Source: Paractinoplanes aksuensis (GTDB lineage: Bacteria; Actinomycetota; Actinomycetes; Mycobacteriales; Micromonosporaceae). Taken from it: 64,000 nucleotides of DNA. Positions 41,855 to 50,522 of this stretch are shown in pieces. The stretch is taken from NCBI RefSeq assembly GCF_024137025.1, contig NZ_JAMYJR010000016.1, positions 141,671 to 205,670 of the forward strand, given 5' to 3'. Within the stretch, counting starts at the first letter, position 1; every line of letters begins with the position of its first letter. Below the pieces are notes generated by a model. That model worked only from the letters and a program-made list of their open reading frames with translations, searched no databases and was not told the DNA's origin. The translations under genes and the position numbers were made by a program.

Positions 41855-42207
41855 GGATCGTCGTCCACGGCGAACAGCATCGGGTGCAGGGGCATGTACG
41901 CGTCCCGCTGCTTGCACAGCATCGGCGGCAGCAGGGACGAGCGGTGCTCCGGGTGCTCCGAACAGTGCCGGGTGGCCCGGTTGATGGCGTCCGAGTGGTG
42001 CCGGCCGCCGCCGTACTCGCCGCAGTTCGCGCAGTCCCAGCGCCAGAAGGCCGGCCCGTCCTCGGACGGGAACCGCCGGATCTTCAGCGGCGGGCCGGCT
42101 TCCTCCTGGGCCGCGGCCAGGATCGCGGGCATCTCGCCGGCCGGCGGGGGCGTGGTCGGTCGCTTCTGGTCGCCGATGATGTGCGCCAATACGTTGCTCG
42201 TAGACAC
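41830..42207 (-). CDS. hypothetical protein with a CXXC and two further cysteines
   Basis: A 125-aa protein I do not recognise. It has a central WDCANCGEYGGGRHHSDAIN segment, then RHCSEHPEH and a later LCKQRD, giving a Cys/His arrangement that could bind zinc. The C-terminus is acidic and proline-rich (DDDPPPPPLAS). GTG 42205-42207 has no strong ribosome site. A CTTTCGGCTGAAAG palindrome lies about 20 bases upstream (42227-42240) and may be an operator. Codon usage is ordinary for the region. Confidence 0.6.
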   Translation of the reverse strand: MSTSNVLAHIIGDQKRPTTPPPAGEMPAILAAAQEEAGPPLKIRRFPSEDGPAFWRWDCANCGEYGGGRHHSDAINRATRHCSEHPEHRSSLLPPMLCKQRDAYMPLHPMLFAVDDDPPPPPLAS

Positions 42208-42249
42208 CCGCCCAGTGTCGTACCGTCCTTTCGGCTGAAAGTGATGTTT

Positions 42250-43455
42250 CTACCGAAATAGCCCCAACGAGGACGGCCGGACACCCGGGAACACCGCTGC
42301 CGTGTCGCCCACCCCGCAGCGCGTACGCAGCACCTCGCCGATGACCGAGCGGTAGTCCGTGGTCACGGCCAGGTCGCCGCCGACCAGCTTGGCCGGCGCC
42401 AGCCCGGGCCAGCGGCCGTGCACCCGGCCACCCTTGACGTGCCCGCCGAGCAGGAACATCGCGTTGCCGTAGCCGTGGTCGAGCCCGGCCGAGCCGTTCT
42501 CGGCCACCCGGCGGCCGAACTCGCTGATCGTGACCAGCGTGGTCCGGGCCAGCCCGTCCGGCCCGAGGTCGGTGGCGAAGGCGGCCAGCGCGGCCGCGAA
42601 GTCGGCCAGCTGCTCGGGCATCCGGCGGTTCAGGTTCTCGTGCATGTCCCAGTCGCCGACGTCGACCGTGGCCGTGGTCAGCCCGACGTCCGACTTGATC
42701 AGCCGGGCCACGTCACGCAGCGCCCGGCCGAGCTCGGTGTCCGGGTAGGACGCGCCGTGGGCCGGGGTGTAGCCGCCGGCCTGCACAGTCTTGGCTGTGC
42801 CGAGTGCGCCGAGCAACTGGGTGGCGGCCCCGCCGAGGCCGGCCGGGGCGTCCGCCCACAGGGCCGCCATCGTGGCCGCGATCGGCTTGGTGTCGGCCTC
42901 GCCGTTGAGCACGAACGCGTCGACCGAGCTCAGGCCCACGTTCGGGGCCGGGCCGTCGAGCACCCGGGCCGGGCGGGCCGAGCCGACCGAGACCGCGCCG
43001 AACGGGTCGGTCACGCCGAGACCGCCGGCCATGCGGTCGAGCCAGCCCGTCCGCGTCGAGGTGCCGGGCGCGGCCCGCTCCAGCGCCTCCATCGCGGCGA
43101 AGTGCGAGCGGTTGGGCGCGGGCTGACCGACCGCCTGCACAGCGCCGAGCGTGCCCGCCTTCCAGAACGGCAGCAGCGGGGCCAGGGCCGGGTGCAGCCC
43201 GAAGAACCGGTCGCCGCCGATCAGCTTCGACTTCGGCACGGCGATGCCGGGCCGCGCTTTGTAGTACGCCGGGTCGCCCGCCGGCACCACGGCCGAGAGC
43301 CCGTCGAAGCCGCCCCGCAGCGAGAGCAGCACGAACACGTCACCGCCGGGCCGGGGAGCGGCCGCGAAGGCGAGCTTGGTCGAGAGCATCGCCCCGGTCA
43401 GGCCGGCCAGCGCGCCGCCGAGCAGCGTCCGTCGCTTGCACTCACAGTTCTGCAT
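42250..43455 (-). CDS. Tat-exported DUF1501 protein
   Basis: A 401-aa protein with a twin-arginine signal (CKRRTLLGGALAGLTGAML) and the DUF1501 fold, an alkaline-phosphatase-like superfamily: FVLLSLRGGFDGLSAVVP near residue 45, then WDMHENLNRRMPEQLADF, and TLVTISEFGRRVAENGSAGLD, which carry the metal-site residues of the family. The function is unknown; these proteins are nearly always encoded with a DUF1800 protein, as here. ATG 43453-43455 follows GAGGTGAGA, two bases after the DUF1800 stop. Confidence 0.9.
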   Translation of the reverse strand: MQNCECKRRTLLGGALAGLTGAMLSTKLAFAAAPRPGGDVFVLLSLRGGFDGLSAVVPAGDPAYYKARPGIAVPKSKLIGGDRFFGLHPALAPLLPFWKAGTLGAVQAVGQPAPNRSHFAAMEALERAAPGTSTRTGWLDRMAGGLGVTDPFGAVSVGSARPARVLDGPAPNVGLSSVDAFVLNGEADTKPIAATMAALWADAPAGLGGAATQLLGALGTAKTVQAGGYTPAHGASYPDTELGRALRDVARLIKSDVGLTTATVDVGDWDMHENLNRRMPEQLADFAAALAAFATDLGPDGLARTTLVTISEFGRRVAENGSAGLDHGYGNAMFLLGGHVKGGRVHGRWPGLAPAKLVGGDLAVTTDYRSVIGEVLRTRCGVGDTAAVFPGVRPSSLGLFR

Positions 43456-43457
43456 TC

Positions 43458-44897
43458 TCACCTCAGGGCGAAGGACGGCGAGTTCAGGAGCATCGCCATC
43501 AGGTACGGGAACTTCCAGCCCACGGCCGGGTCGGTGGCCTTCAGGGGCGAGGCCGCGGTCTTGTCGAAGAACCGGGCCAGCGCCTCCACCGACGACCGCG
43601 GCAGCGGGCCGCCGATGAGCCGGGTCGACACCGCGTCGATCAGCGCGCCGTGCGTCGCCGGCAACGGGCCCACGAACTCCCGCAAGTCCGATTCCGGGCG
43701 TACGAGCGAGGTCGGCCACCAGCCCGCGGCCAGGCTCAGGTGCAGGTTCCAGCGCACCAGCAGCCCCGACGACGAGGCCCACGCGCTCGCCACGTCCGGG
43801 TAGCCGTTGGGCGGGGCCCAGCCCAGCGGCGCCTGTCCGGCGTTGCGGCACATCGAGTACAGGCTGTCGATGGCCTTGGTGCCGGTCGGCTCGGGCCGCA
43901 GGTTCAGGGTGCGCACGGTGGCCACCACGTCCTCGAACGGCGTCCGCGTCTTGGCCCCGATCGAGGCCGCGAACTCGGGCGAGGTGAACAGGGCCCGCAG
44001 CACGGGCCCGATCGCCGTACGGTGATCCAGATAGACCTTGATCAGCCGGGTGATCAGGCTCGCGGGCGGCTGGTCGGCCACGAACCGGACGCAGAGCTTG
44101 GTCACGATCCGGCGCGCGGTCGCGGTGTGCATGGCCAGGTAGTCGAGCAGGGCCAGGGCGGCCTTCTCGCCCCCGGCGGCGGTCGCGTTCGCGTGGCGGA
44201 ACCCGAGCACCTTCACGGCCCCGACCGCGTGCTTCCTGGGGTCGTACGCATAGAAGTGGGTGTCGTTGCTGACGGTCATCCCGGTGAACAGGCGAGCGGC
44301 GTTCTTGACGTCGGCCTCGGTGTAGGTGAGCCCGACCGTGTGCAGTTCCAGCAGCTCCCGTCCGTAGTTCTCGTTGGGCGCGGCCTTGGTCGACCAGCGG
44401 TTGTCCAGGTACGTGAGCATCGCCGGGTGCTTGGCCGAGGCCTTGAGCAGGTCGGCGAAGCGGCCCAGGGCGTGCCGCCGGATCACGTTCTGGTCGTAGT
44501 CGGTGCGGGTCGGCCACACGTCGCCGGTCGGGCAGGTGACGTTGAGGTGGTTCGACCAGAAGTCGGCCATCACCTCGAACAGCTGGCGCTCACTCCAGAT
44601 GGCGCGGGCCACCGCGGAGTGGCTGAGCTGCCACATCGGCCGCCAGTCGTACTTCTTCAGCCGTCCCGCGGCGATGTGCCCGCGTACGCCCGAGATCGAC
44701 AGCCGGGCGAACGGGAACCGGCCCATCAGCTCGTCCCCGACCGGGTCGGCGATCGACGACGGCTTGAGCTGGCGGTCGAGCCAGACGGTCGCGCCCAGGC
44801 GCCGGATCTCGGCCACCGAGGCCGGCGTGGGCCCGAAGGTCGCCCGGCGCAGCAGGTGCAGCAGCGGGTCGGCGGGCAAAAGGTCAGACGCGGTCAC
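43458..44897 (-). CDS. DUF1800 family protein
   Basis: A 479-aa protein of the DUF1800 family. Typical segments are LLHLLRRATFGPTPASVAEI at the N-terminus, DFWSNHLNVTCPTGDV, NENYGRELLELHTVGLTYTE, and the late WAPPNGYPDV. The family is largely uncharacterised and is encoded next to DUF1501 proteins, which suggests a joint exported system. GTG 44895-44897 was chosen because a longer frame would overlap the divergent gene starting at 44981. No signal peptide is seen here, so the pair may cross the membrane on the Tat signal of its partner (inference). Confidence 0.88.
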   Translation of the reverse strand: MTASDLLPADPLLHLLRRATFGPTPASVAEIRRLGATVWLDRQLKPSSIADPVGDELMGRFPFARLSISGVRGHIAAGRLKKYDWRPMWQLSHSAVARAIWSERQLFEVMADFWSNHLNVTCPTGDVWPTRTDYDQNVIRRHALGRFADLLKASAKHPAMLTYLDNRWSTKAAPNENYGRELLELHTVGLTYTEADVKNAARLFTGMTVSNDTHFYAYDPRKHAVGAVKVLGFRHANATAAGGEKAALALLDYLAMHTATARRIVTKLCVRFVADQPPASLITRLIKVYLDHRTAIGPVLRALFTSPEFAASIGAKTRTPFEDVVATVRTLNLRPEPTGTKAIDSLYSMCRNAGQAPLGWAPPNGYPDVASAWASSSGLLVRWNLHLSLAAGWWPTSLVRPESDLREFVGPLPATHGALIDAVSTRLIGGPLPRSSVEALARFFDKTAASPLKATDPAVGWKFPYLMAMLLNSPSFALR

Positions 44898-44980
44898 ACC
44901 GTACGAGGTCGGCCGGGCCCCGGAACTCCGTCGCGGATCGGCGCCGATGCTCCCCGATCGCACCCGGGGATACTTGGGGG

Positions 44981-45832
44981 GTGGCACAGCGGAAAAGGTC
45001 GGAGCGACAGGTCGAGACGGTGGCCTCGGGGGTGGCCGAGCTGCTGCCCGACCCCGACCGGGACACGGCGTACACGTTGCTGCTCGACGGCGCCCCGCAG
45101 TCGCACGTCGACCTGGCCGACCCCACCCACCTGCAGTTCGAATACGTACGCCGGATGGCCGCGGCGATCGACCTGCTGGCCCCGGCCGGGCAGCCGCTGC
45201 GGGCGCTGCACCTGGGCGGGGGCGCGCTGACCATCCCCCGCTACCTGGCCGCCACCCGGCCCGGCTCGGCCCAGCGGGTGGTCGAGATCGACGGGCCGCT
45301 GGTCGAGTTCGTGCGCCGCGCTCTGCCGCTGCCGGCCAAGGCCAACATCCGCGTACGGGTGGGGGACGCCCGCGCCGCCGTCGAGGGCATGCGCGACGCC
45401 GGGTACGACCTGATCGTGCTCGACGTCTTCGCCGGCGCCCGCACCCCGGCCCACCTGACCTCGGTCGAGTTCACCCGCGAGCTGGCCCGGGTGCTCGACC
45501 CCGGCGGTCACCTGGTCGTCAACATCACCGACGGTCCGCCCCTGCGCCACGCCCGGGCCCAGGTCGCGACGATCCGGGCCGCCCTGCCCGAGGCCTGCCT
45601 GGTCGCCGACGCCTCGGTGCTGCGCGGCCGCCGCTTCGGCAATCTGGTCGTCATCGCCGGTCACACCCCGCCCCCGGTGGCCGGCCTGGCCCGGCGCGCG
45701 GCCGGCGACTGGTTCCCGGGCCGCCTCGAGACCGACCTCGACCGTTTCGCCGGCGGGGCCGCCCCCGTCACGGACAGTGTCGCAGTGGCCTCACCCACTC
45801 CACCCGCCGCCCTGTTCGGTAACCGTCTGTAA
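44981..45832 (+). CDS. spermidine synthase-like SAM-dependent protein
   Basis: A 283-aa Rossmann-fold protein of the spermidine synthase/methyltransferase superfamily. The SAM-binding loop is LHLGGGALTIPRYL, followed by VEIDGPLVEF, VRVGDAR and YDLIVLDVF. The polyamine-synthase gate residues are only partly recognisable, so a methyltransferase or a non-enzymatic role is possible. GTG 44981 follows GATACT by 6 bases, in the leaderless manner seen elsewhere in the window. The C-terminal 60 residues (after AGHTPPP) are variable in the family. Confidence 0.78.
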   Translation: MAQRKRSERQVETVASGVAELLPDPDRDTAYTLLLDGAPQSHVDLADPTHLQFEYVRRMAAAIDLLAPAGQPLRALHLGGGALTIPRYLAATRPGSAQRVVEIDGPLVEFVRRALPLPAKANIRVRVGDARAAVEGMRDAGYDLIVLDVFAGARTPAHLTSVEFTRELARVLDPGGHLVVNITDGPPLRHARAQVATIRAALPEACLVADASVLRGRRFGNLVVIAGHTPPPVAGLARRAAGDWFPGRLETDLDRFAGGAAPVTDSVAVASPTPPAALFGNRL

Positions 45833-45913
45833 CACCTCCTCGGCCGAAGAGGCAAGGATTTCCGGCCTGTCGTGTTGCCGTCAGGAAATCTGGTGTGATT
45901 CGCGCTTGCCGAC

Positions 45914-45942
45914 TTGTTTGGACTTCGTCACGCGGTTGTAAT
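45914..45942 (+). promoter_or_regulatory. candidate promoter of the SAW-repeat protein gene
   Basis: TTGTTT (45914-45919) and TGTAAT (45937-45942) are separated by 17 bases, with the ATG of the next gene 52 bases downstream. This is one of the better housekeeping promoters in the window. Confidence 0.5.
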
Positions 45943-45993
45943 CGATAGGCCGCGTGTGCCCTGGGGCGCGGCGCGTACTGGGGGGAAACGCGC

Positions 45994-47907
45994 ATGTCCG
46001 AGCATTACTACGTGGGCGACGCGGCCTTAGCCGCGCCGCAGATCGTGCTGAGCGCCGACGAACGCGTGCTGTGGAGCGGCCGCTGCGCCGTGGCCGAGTA
46101 CGCCTTCGACGTGCCCGCCTCGCTCCCGCGGTGGACCCTGCCCGAGGAGACCGAGGTCGTCATCAGCGACCAGCGGGTGCTCTACCTGGGCCCCGGCGCG
46201 GCCGAGACGGGCGAGCTGCGCTGGTCGTGGCCCCAGCACCTGCGCGTGCAGCCCGGCAGCCGCGAGACCGGGCGCCAGGCCACCGTCACCCAGATCCAGC
46301 TCGTGTGCGCGGGGCCGGGCGGCAGCTTTCCGGCGCTCGTGTTCGCCGGGGGCGACCTGGCCACGGTCCGCGACGCCGACCGGGTGGCCAACCTGCTGCG
46401 CCAGGCGATCGCCCGCCACCGGGTCGAGCACGCGGCCGAGCTGGGCATCGCTCCGCAACAGGTCCGCATGCTGTCCCGGCTGGTGATCGGGCCCGAGTTC
46501 AACAACTTCCAGGGTGGCGAGGGCCAGACGGTCTCGCTGATCGGCGCGGTTTCGGTCGAGGCTCACGCCGCGCCCAGCGCCCTCGAGCAGTACTCGACCG
46601 CGCCGTCCTCGGGTGTTTCTTCCCCTGTCACCCCTTCCTCAGCGGCCCCCTCGCCGGCCGCTCCGACTTCCGCGGCACCCTCCTCAGCTGCGCCGACCTC
46701 GGTGGCCTCTTCCTCAGGCGCGTCTTCCTCGGCCGCGTCGGTCGAGTTCGCCGCGCCCGGATATGCACCGGTGGCACCGGTCGTCGCCCCTCAGTCGCCC
46801 GCTGCGACCCAAGCGGCGTCAGTCCTGCCCTCGGCGTGGGGCGGCTCGTCGCAAGCTTCCTCGGCCCGACCGAGCTCCCCCTCAGCCACCGGCCCCGCCG
46901 CCATCCCGTCCGCGTGGGGCGGCTCGTCGTCATCCGCCGCCCGTGACAACTCCTCGCGGGCCGATGCGTCCTCAGCATGGGACAGCTCAGCGTCGCCCGC
47001 CGCTCGCCCGGCGCGGGCGGGCTCGTCGCCGTCCGTGAGCGCCCCGCCGGGGTCATCCATCCCGTCGGCCTGGCGCACCTCGCCGTCACCCGCCGGCCGT
47101 TCCGCGCGCGAGACCTCAGCGCCGACCGTCGCGGGCCCCTCCACCAGCGATGACTCTGCGCCGAAGATGCCCGTGGCCCCCTCCGCGCGGCAAGGCTCAT
47201 CATCGTCCGCGCGGGAAGGCTCGTCGTCGGCCCTGTCCGCGTGGGACGGCGTGTCGCCGGCCATCTCCGCTCGCAACAGCTCGTCGTCGCCCTCGCCCGC
47301 GTCGGGCGGCTCGTCGTCAGCCTCGCCCGCGTGGGACGGCTCGTCGGCGGACGAAGTCACCGCGCCCTTGGCGCGGGACGGCTCCCCCCTCGCGTGGGAC
47401 AGCGCCTCGTCGGCCATCACATCGGCCTGGGAAAACGCCCGCCCGGCCACCCCTTCGAGCTGGGACTCGCCCGCACCGGAAGCCCCCGACGCGGGCGGCC
47501 GGTCGGCCGAGCGCACCGCCCGTCTCACGCCGCAGCGGGAGGCGTGGTCGGCCCGCCCGGCCGAGGAGTCAGCCCTGCACGGCCACCCCGACCTCGACGC
47601 CCGCGCGGCCGAGCTGGCGGCCCGGGTGGCCAACCTGGTTTCCGGGGGCGCCGCCCCGCTCGGCGGCCAGCCGGTGGTCGACCCGGAGAACCAGACCAAC
47701 CTTTCCGCCTACCTCGACGTCCCGCCGCCCGCGGCGCCCCGGCCGCGCGCGGCCGCGGAGAACGAGGACGAGACCAGCGGCCGGGCCGAATCGGTCCGCC
47801 GCACCGCCGCCCGGTTCGCCGGCAACGCGGCCCGAGGGCGCGGCAGCGCCCCGCGCCACGACGGCGAAGTGGGCAGCAGCGGGCGGGGCAGCCACCGCCA
47901 GGGCTGA
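45994..47907 (+). CDS. 637-aa protein with conserved head and long Ser/Ala/Trp low-complexity region
   Basis: Residues 1-195 form a folded head beginning MSEHYYVGDAALAAPQIVL, with EVVISDQRVLYLG resembling bacterial PH-like domains. Residues 200-505 are Ser/Ala/Pro-rich with recurring SAW motifs (SAWGGSS twice, then SAWDSSAS, SAWRTSP, SAWDGVSP, SAWENAR). The C-terminal region (530-637) ends in basic and Gly/Ser-rich sequence. There is no signal peptide. The repeat is likely disordered with spaced tryptophans. No function is known. GGGGGGAAA precedes the ATG. Confidence 0.78.
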   Translation: MSEHYYVGDAALAAPQIVLSADERVLWSGRCAVAEYAFDVPASLPRWTLPEETEVVISDQRVLYLGPGAAETGELRWSWPQHLRVQPGSRETGRQATVTQIQLVCAGPGGSFPALVFAGGDLATVRDADRVANLLRQAIARHRVEHAAELGIAPQQVRMLSRLVIGPEFNNFQGGEGQTVSLIGAVSVEAHAAPSALEQYSTAPSSGVSSPVTPSSAAPSPAAPTSAAPSSAAPTSVASSSGASSSAASVEFAAPGYAPVAPVVAPQSPAATQAASVLPSAWGGSSQASSARPSSPSATGPAAIPSAWGGSSSSAARDNSSRADASSAWDSSASPAARPARAGSSPSVSAPPGSSIPSAWRTSPSPAGRSARETSAPTVAGPSTSDDSAPKMPVAPSARQGSSSSAREGSSSALSAWDGVSPAISARNSSSSPSPASGGSSSASPAWDGSSADEVTAPLARDGSPLAWDSASSAITSAWENARPATPSSWDSPAPEAPDAGGRSAERTARLTPQREAWSARPAEESALHGHPDLDARAAELAARVANLVSGGAAPLGGQPVVDPENQTNLSAYLDVPPPAAPRPRAAAENEDETSGRAESVRRTAARFAGNAARGRGSAPRHDGEVGSSGRGSHRQG

Positions 47908-47910
47908 GAT

Positions 47911-47940
47911 AGACCGGGCCGTCTCGGGGCGGCCCGGTCT
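47911..47940. terminator. bidirectional terminator between the SAW protein and terC
   Basis: An 11-bp perfect stem (47911-47921 with 47930-47940) with an 8-base loop sits between the two convergent genes and is followed by T-rich sequence. Confidence 0.88.
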
Positions 47941-47950
47941 TCCGCTGCTC

Positions 47951-49210
47951 TTACTGTTCCGCGCTCTTCAGCGGGGACTTGTCGGCGAGCGGGCCGCCGG
48001 CCGGGACGAAGCAGGTGCCGTTGGCGACCCGTTCGTCGTGCAGCTTGTGAGCCCGGCCGAGCAGGGCCATCAGCTCGTCCTCGGCCCGGATCCGCGCCCG
48101 GTACTTCTCGGGCAGGCTCTTGAGGCGCGCCTCCTCGACCAGCAGCCGGTGGAAGATCTCGTCGCAGTAGGCCGGGTCGGTCTCGATGTCGAGGAATTCG
48201 TTCGCGTGCCGGCGGGCCGCCGCGACGTACGTCTGGGCCCGGCCCTTGGGGCTGAGCAGCGACGCCACCACGGTGACGAACAGGATGCCGATGATCAGCG
48301 AGAGCGACAGCGCGGTCGAGATCTCGACGACGTGGATCGACTCGCCGTTGTTGATGAACGGCACGTTGTTCTCGTGCATGGCGTGCAGGATCAGCTTCAC
48401 GCCGATCAGGGCCAGGATCGCGGCCAGGCCGTACGAGAGGTAGACCAGCCGATCGAGCAGGCCGTCGATCAGGAAGTAGAGCTGACGCAGGCCCAGCAGC
48501 GAGAACGCGGTCGCGGTGAAGACCAGGTACACGTTCTGGGTGAGGCCGAAGATGGCCGGGATCGAGTCGAGCGCGAACAGGATGTCGGTGCCGCCGATCG
48601 CCACCATGACCAGCAGCATCGGCGTGAGGACGCGCTTGCCGTCCTCGTACGTGAAAAGCTTGTCGCCGTCGTAGTGGTCGGAGGTCCGCAGCAGCTTGCG
48701 GGCCACCCGGATCACGATGTTGTCGGGCGGCGAATCGTCGCCGTGCTGCTGGCGCAGCAGGTTGCCCGCGGTGACCAGCAGGATCAGGCCGAACAGATAG
48801 AACACCCAGGCGAACGAGTTGATCAGCGCCGAACCGAGGAAGATGAACCCCGTACGGGCCAGCAGCGACACGACGATGCCGACGAGCAACACCTTCTGCT
48901 GGTCGGCCCGCGGCACCTTGAAGCTCGAGAACAGCAGCAGGAAGACGAAGAGGTTGTCGACCGACAGCGCCTTCTCGGTGACGTAGCCCGCGAAGTACTC
49001 GGCGCCCATGTCGTTGCCGCCGAAGATCCACACCCCGACGCCGAACAGCACGGCGATCGACACGTAGACCACCGTCCAGCGGGTGGCCTCGCCGAGCGAC
49101 GGGATGTGCGCCTTGCGTACGTGGAAGAAGAAGTCGTACAACAGCAGACCGACGATGCCGAGCACAGTCAGCAGCCACACCACACCCGACACATCCTGCA
49201 TGCCGCTCAT
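47951..49210 (-). CDS. TerC/Alx family membrane protein (manganese export type)
   Basis: A 419-aa membrane protein with about nine helices. The TerC signatures are EKALSVDNLFVFLLLFSSF (the acidic N-helix motif), FALDSIPAIFGLTQNVYLVF and YLSYGLAAILALIGVKLILHA. A cytoplasmic C-terminal region of about 85 residues follows. TerC/Alx proteins export Mn2+, and some sit in tellurite-resistance islands; no ter operon is present here. The gene follows the pentapeptide gene by only 27 bases on the same strand, so no yybP-ykoY manganese riboswitch can fit between them. Confidence 0.92.
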   Translation of the reverse strand: MSGMQDVSGVVWLLTVLGIVGLLLYDFFFHVRKAHIPSLGEATRWTVVYVSIAVLFGVGVWIFGGNDMGAEYFAGYVTEKALSVDNLFVFLLLFSSFKVPRADQQKVLLVGIVVSLLARTGFIFLGSALINSFAWVFYLFGLILLVTAGNLLRQQHGDDSPPDNIVIRVARKLLRTSDHYDGDKLFTYEDGKRVLTPMLLVMVAIGGTDILFALDSIPAIFGLTQNVYLVFTATAFSLLGLRQLYFLIDGLLDRLVYLSYGLAAILALIGVKLILHAMHENNVPFINNGESIHVVEISTALSLSLIIGILFVTVVASLLSPKGRAQTYVAAARRHANEFLDIETDPAYCDEIFHRLLVEEARLKSLPEKYRARIRAEDELMALLGRAHKLHDERVANGTCFVPAGGPLADKSPLKSAEQ

Positions 49211-49237
49211 CGTAGGGCCGATGTGTTTCTTCGCGCT

Positions 49238-49975
49238 TTACGTGAGCGCGGCTCGACGTTGCGAATCGGTGAGGAAGAGCACTCCGGTCAGGTCGGCGCC
49301 CCGCAGATCCGTCCCACGCAGGTCCGCCCCCGTGAAGTCGGCCCGGCGGAGGTCGGCGTCGCGCAGGTCGGCTCCGATCAGCAGCGCCCCGCGGAAGCTG
49401 GCCCCGCGCAGGTCGGCCCCGCGCATCTTGCGGCCGATCAGCTGCGCGCCCCGGTGGTCCGGGCGTCCCTTGATCGAGGCCCGGGCCAGGTCGCTCGCCC
49501 GCTGCAGCAGCGGATTGACCCGCCGCCGCTGAGCGTCGACGTCGAGCGCTCGGAGCTCCGCCGGTGACCCGGCGGCGAGGTGGTCGATGCGGGCGAGAGC
49601 GTCCCGCAACTTCCCGTGTACGGACTGAGCCTCGGGCAACGTCAAGGCCTCGCTCACCAGCCACATCAGTTCGTGCAGCTGCCGCACGATCGGCAGGAGG
49701 CCCAGCATCTCGGGCTTGGAGTGCCAGTCACCGCCACCGAACGTCTCCTGGGTGATGCGCTGGCCCGCGCCGAAGCAGTCGAACACCACGCAGCCGTGGA
49801 AGCCGCTGGCATCCAACCGCTCGTGAATCGTGCAGCGGAAGTCGCCCCCGAGGTTGCGGCAGGGCGTCCCCGCGGGCTTGTTGATCGCGAAGTCCGACGA
49901 TTTGGCGAAGGCCGGCGCGACGCAGCAGAGGGCGGCGCAGCGCGAGCAGTCGGCGTGAAGTTCCCGTTCAGGCAT
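49238..49975 (-). CDS. pentapeptide-repeat protein with N-terminal cysteine cluster
   Basis: A 245-aa protein. The C-terminal 65 residues are a pentapeptide-repeat coil (A-D-L-R-x units such as GADLRGASFRGALLIGADLR). The N-terminal half carries CSRCAALCC and CRNLGGDFRCTIHERL, a cysteine-rich metal-binding region also seen in YkgJ-like proteins. The start ATG 49973-49975 is preceded by GGGGGAA; a longer frame would reach 50188 but its extra residues look random. Pentapeptide coils can mimic DNA, as in gyrase-protecting proteins, but nothing here proves that. It may be co-transcribed with terC. Confidence 0.82.
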   Translation of the reverse strand: MPERELHADCSRCAALCCVAPAFAKSSDFAINKPAGTPCRNLGGDFRCTIHERLDASGFHGCVVFDCFGAGQRITQETFGGGDWHSKPEMLGLLPIVRQLHELMWLVSEALTLPEAQSVHGKLRDALARIDHLAAGSPAELRALDVDAQRRRVNPLLQRASDLARASIKGRPDHRGAQLIGRKMRGADLRGASFRGALLIGADLRDADLRRADFTGADLRGTDLRGADLTGVLFLTDSQRRAALT

Positions 49976-50522
49976 TTCCCCCACTGTCCCAGACCGCGCC
50001 GGGAGCCTGGCGAACCGGTCCCGGGATCGTCCGACGCCGCTGCGGTTACCGGCGAGCAACCTCGCGAATTGCCCATCTTCGGACATGAACGAAGGAAGAA
50101 CGCAGACAACCGTTGTTATGCGATTCTGGCGATTCTGGTAAAGCCCTCCCCGCCGATTCTCGCGGGATCCGACTGCGACATTGGACACACTCGCCGAAAC
50201 TCAACCTCACCATTCGGACTTTTAGCTTGTTAGATGGCCTTCGAAGCGCTACTTATGCAGGTCAAGGACTTGAGTGAATTGACAGGCGATCGTTACCTGA
50301 CGCCACCCGGACGACGGGAATCTCATCAGGAGTAGCCGGTTGATCACATGCTGCAACCACTGCAACTCATGATCTAGCAGCGCTCGGAAAAGCAACCACA
50401 TAAATCACCCGAACAGCGACGGAGGTCATCCCCGTAAAGCGCCGTGGCCGATGCCCTGACGGTCGCGGTAATTGTCTGACCGGGCCATCCTGATCTCCCC
50501 CGTTGTCACTACACTGCTGCGA
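49976..50522. other. long AT-richer gene-free region
   Basis: About 550 bases lie between the pentapeptide gene and the lamin-tail gene. The sequence is clearly AT-richer than the flanks. TTGAGT (50270-50275), a 17-base spacer and TTACCT (50293-50298) make one plus-strand promoter candidate, and TACACT (50510-50515), 7 bases before the next ATG, is a leaderless one. A direct repeat CGATTCTGG (two copies, 50121-50138) is present. I see no convincing gene. Confidence 0.5.

Noticed and set aside
43458..44987. Longer DUF1800 start at 44987
   Set aside because: It would overlap the divergent gene start at 44981, and its extra residues lack family similarity.
49211..49237. Space for a yybP-ykoY manganese riboswitch before terC
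   Set aside because: Only 27 bases separate terC from the upstream gene, too short for the fold.
50085..50141. An 18-codon frame ending RFWRFW that looks like a tryptophan leader peptide
   Set aside because: No ribosome site precedes the ATG, no trp gene follows, and the two FW units come from a 9-base direct repeat.
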